Shown: one piece after another, positions 62,724-64,000 of the stretch
Position numbering within the stretch: position 1 is the first letter of the stretch
Layout: every line of letters begins with the position of its first letter
Source of the DNA: Blastomonas aquatica
GTDB lineage: Bacteria > Pseudomonadota > Alphaproteobacteria > Sphingomonadales > Sphingomonadaceae
Assembly: GCF_014639875.1 (NCBI RefSeq)
Contig: NZ_BMGD01000002.1
Location: 558,001-622,000, forward strand
Length of the DNA: 64,000 nt
Reading direction: 5' to 3'
Notes under the pieces: model-generated
What the model saw: only the letters and a program-made list of their open reading frames with translations
Database searches by the model: none
Told to the model about the DNA's origin: nothing
Program-made: the position numbers and the translations under genes

Positions 62724-63845
62724 ATGCTTTACGTCGATATTCCAACGCGGTCTGAACTTGACCGGCTGATCGCAGCCCGGTCCGACGCTTCGGTCAGTCT
62801 CTATCTCCAGACAACAGCCGAAACCCAGAACATCGATCAGGCGCGTATCCAGGTGGGCAACCTGCTCAAGGAGGCGGTGACGCAGCTGGAAGCGGTCGGT
62901 GTTCAAAAGCGCATCATCGAAGCCATCGAAGACCAGGTTCACGATCTGCAGGATGATGATGACTTCTGGAAGTTCCAGGCCAATTCGCTGGCTATCCTCG
63001 TGACGCCCGAAACCCTGCGCAGCTTCCGGCTGCCGACCCATTTGCAGGACATGGTGCAGGTTTCCGACCGATTTCACCTCAAGCCCATCTTGCGTGCGGT
63101 GGGCGTGGGGCAGCACGCGTTTGTCCTCGCGCTAGAGGAAAACGCCGTGCGCCTTGTCGAGGTCACTGGTGAGCTCCCCGCAGAAGAGGTCCGGGTACCC
63201 GACATGCCCAAGGACGCCGCCAGCTTTGCGGGCACCGCCAATGTCAATTCGCGCAGCTATGCCCAGCGCAAGGGTGGCGGCGAGGGGCAAAAGGTGCTTC
63301 TGCGCGCCTATGCGAGGCGGATTGATGCCACCTTGCGCTCTGTGCTGAACGGTCGGCATGAGCCGCTGATTTTGGCGGCGACCGAGCCGATGAACGCGAT
63401 GTTCCGCTCGGTGTGCAGCTATGCCGATCTGGCCGAGCAGGGCATTGCCACCAGCCCTGCGCGCATGACGCCGGGCGAACTGGCAGAGGCCGCGCGGCCG
63501 ATATTGGACGGCATCCACGCCGATCTGCTGGCCGATGTGCGCGACACGTTCAGCGCGCGTGAAAATGACGGTCGTGCAACCACCCAGATCGCCCGCGCCG
63601 CGCGCGCGGCCACGTTCGGTGCGGTGGAAACATTGCTGATTGATATGGACGAAGTCGTCCCCGGTTCGATCGACGAGACCACCGGCGAGATCACCTTTGA
63701 CGACACCGCCAGCGCTGCCACCTATGGTGTGGTCGATGAAATTGCTGCCCGCGTGCTCAAGTCGGGCGGACAGGTGCTTGCGGTGCGCCGCGAGGACATC
63801 CCCAACGGTGAAAGCCTCGCGGCGATATTGCGTTACGCGATCTAA
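62724..63845 (+). CDS. Bacterial aeRF1-like protein (baeRF family)
   Basis: The 373-residue protein resembles baeRF proteins, bacterial relatives of archaeal and eukaryotic release factor eRF1. It has an N-terminal regulatory domain and a middle domain with RKGGGEGQKVLLRAYARRID, where GGGEGQ (184-189) is placed like the eRF1 GGQ loop. The C-terminal part continues to AAILRYAI. Some relatives bind ribosomes, for example the hibernation factor Balon; whether this one does is unknown. The ATG at 62724 has AAAGGA upstream. Confidence 0.8.
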   Translation: MLYVDIPTRSELDRLIAARSDASVSLYLQTTAETQNIDQARIQVGNLLKEAVTQLEAVGVQKRIIEAIEDQVHDLQDDDDFWKFQANSLAILVTPETLRSFRLPTHLQDMVQVSDRFHLKPILRAVGVGQHAFVLALEENAVRLVEVTGELPAEEVRVPDMPKDAASFAGTANVNSRSYAQRKGGGEGQKVLLRAYARRIDATLRSVLNGRHEPLILAATEPMNAMFRSVCSYADLAEQGIATSPARMTPGELAEAARPILDGIHADLLADVRDTFSARENDGRATTQIARAARAATFGAVETLLIDMDEVVPGSIDETTGEITFDDTASAATYGVVDEIAARVLKSGGQVLAVRREDIPNGESLAAILRYAI

Positions 63846-63850
63846 TCGCG

Positions 63851-63894
63851 CGCGTTCCTGTGCTGCTGTCGTTTGAGCAGCAGCACAGGGACGC
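63851..63894. terminator. Long hairpin after the baeRF gene
   Basis: CCTGTGCTGCTG (63857-63868) pairs perfectly with CAGCAGCACAGG (63878-63889), and outer CGCGT/ACGCG extend the stem past one mismatch. There is no T run on the plus strand, so it may be a 3' stabilising hairpin or a rho-dependent stop rather than a classic terminator. Confidence 0.5.
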
Positions 63895-64000
63895 GAAGCA
63901 TTGGCTGGTAGTAGCTATGCCCCTATTTGCGCCGACACGACCGCGCCAACGGTTGCATCGTTCCCAAACCTAAAAATCGAAGCGCAGAGAGCCTGAAACT

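Overview
The window (about 64 kb, GC-rich) comes from an alphaproteobacterium, almost certainly of the order Sphingomonadales; the genus cannot be fixed from the sequence alone. The reasons are the gene orders pyrE-pdxJ-acpS-lepB, ctaC-ctaD-ctaB-ctaG-ctaE-DUF983-SURF1-thrC and plsX-fabH-ihfA-MerR, the class I lysyl-tRNA synthetase, the DUF1465/RcdA-type protein at the left edge, and dispersed palindromic repeats of the kind common in this group. I see no rRNA, tRNA, CRISPR array, transposase, integrase or replication origin. Most of the window is ordinary chromosome.

Layout. 1-10.6 kb: a cell-cycle type DUF1465 gene, two small YdcH-like proteins, the nitrogen-PTS enzyme ptsP, a RodZ-like membrane protein, cpoB-tilS-ftsH, two related small secreted proteins and rpoZ. 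10.7-23.2 kb: a phospholipid methyltransferase, an MFS transporter, RNase T2-nadC-glpX, DUF808-hom, a nucleotidyltransferase and the tightly overlapped pyrE-pdxJ-acpS-lepB operon. 23.4-32.7 kb: a complete aa3-type cytochrome c oxidase and assembly operon, including a 57-residue membrane protein gene, then thrC and an rRNA-methyltransferase-like gene. 32.9-35.4 kb: folB with a pteridine-reductase-like SDR, a fasciclin lipoprotein and a three-helix membrane protein with a cyclic-nucleotide-binding-like domain.

35.6-45.7 kb is the standout. It is one co-directional, overlapping cluster: a membrane-anchored c554-type multiheme cytochrome (four CXXCH plus one CX4CH), a possible 23-residue coupling peptide, a lipoprotein with two HbpS/GlcG domains, a large outer-membrane beta-barrel candidate, and a 1443-residue protein that joins ten CXXCH haem sites to an LVIVD-type beta-propeller. 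With about 15 haems, a lipoprotein and a barrel in one unit, I infer an uncharacterised envelope or extracellular redox system, possibly a porin-cytochrome conduit. No cytochrome c maturation genes lie in the window.

45.7-64 kb: a divergent pair of small genes and an S24/HTH repressor with three matching palindromes between them, an MBL hydrolase, MAPEG, rpmF-plsX-fabH-ihfA-merR, a SixA phosphatase overlapping a DinG-like helicase whose coding sequence contains a dispersed repeat, lysS, a PfpI-family protein, a fatty acid desaturase, a DOMON-like protein, a NamZ-like muramidase, and a bacterial aeRF1-like (baeRF) protein. Repeats of three families sit mainly in the spaces between genes, with one GGGGGCA microsatellite upstream of the nucleotidyltransferase.
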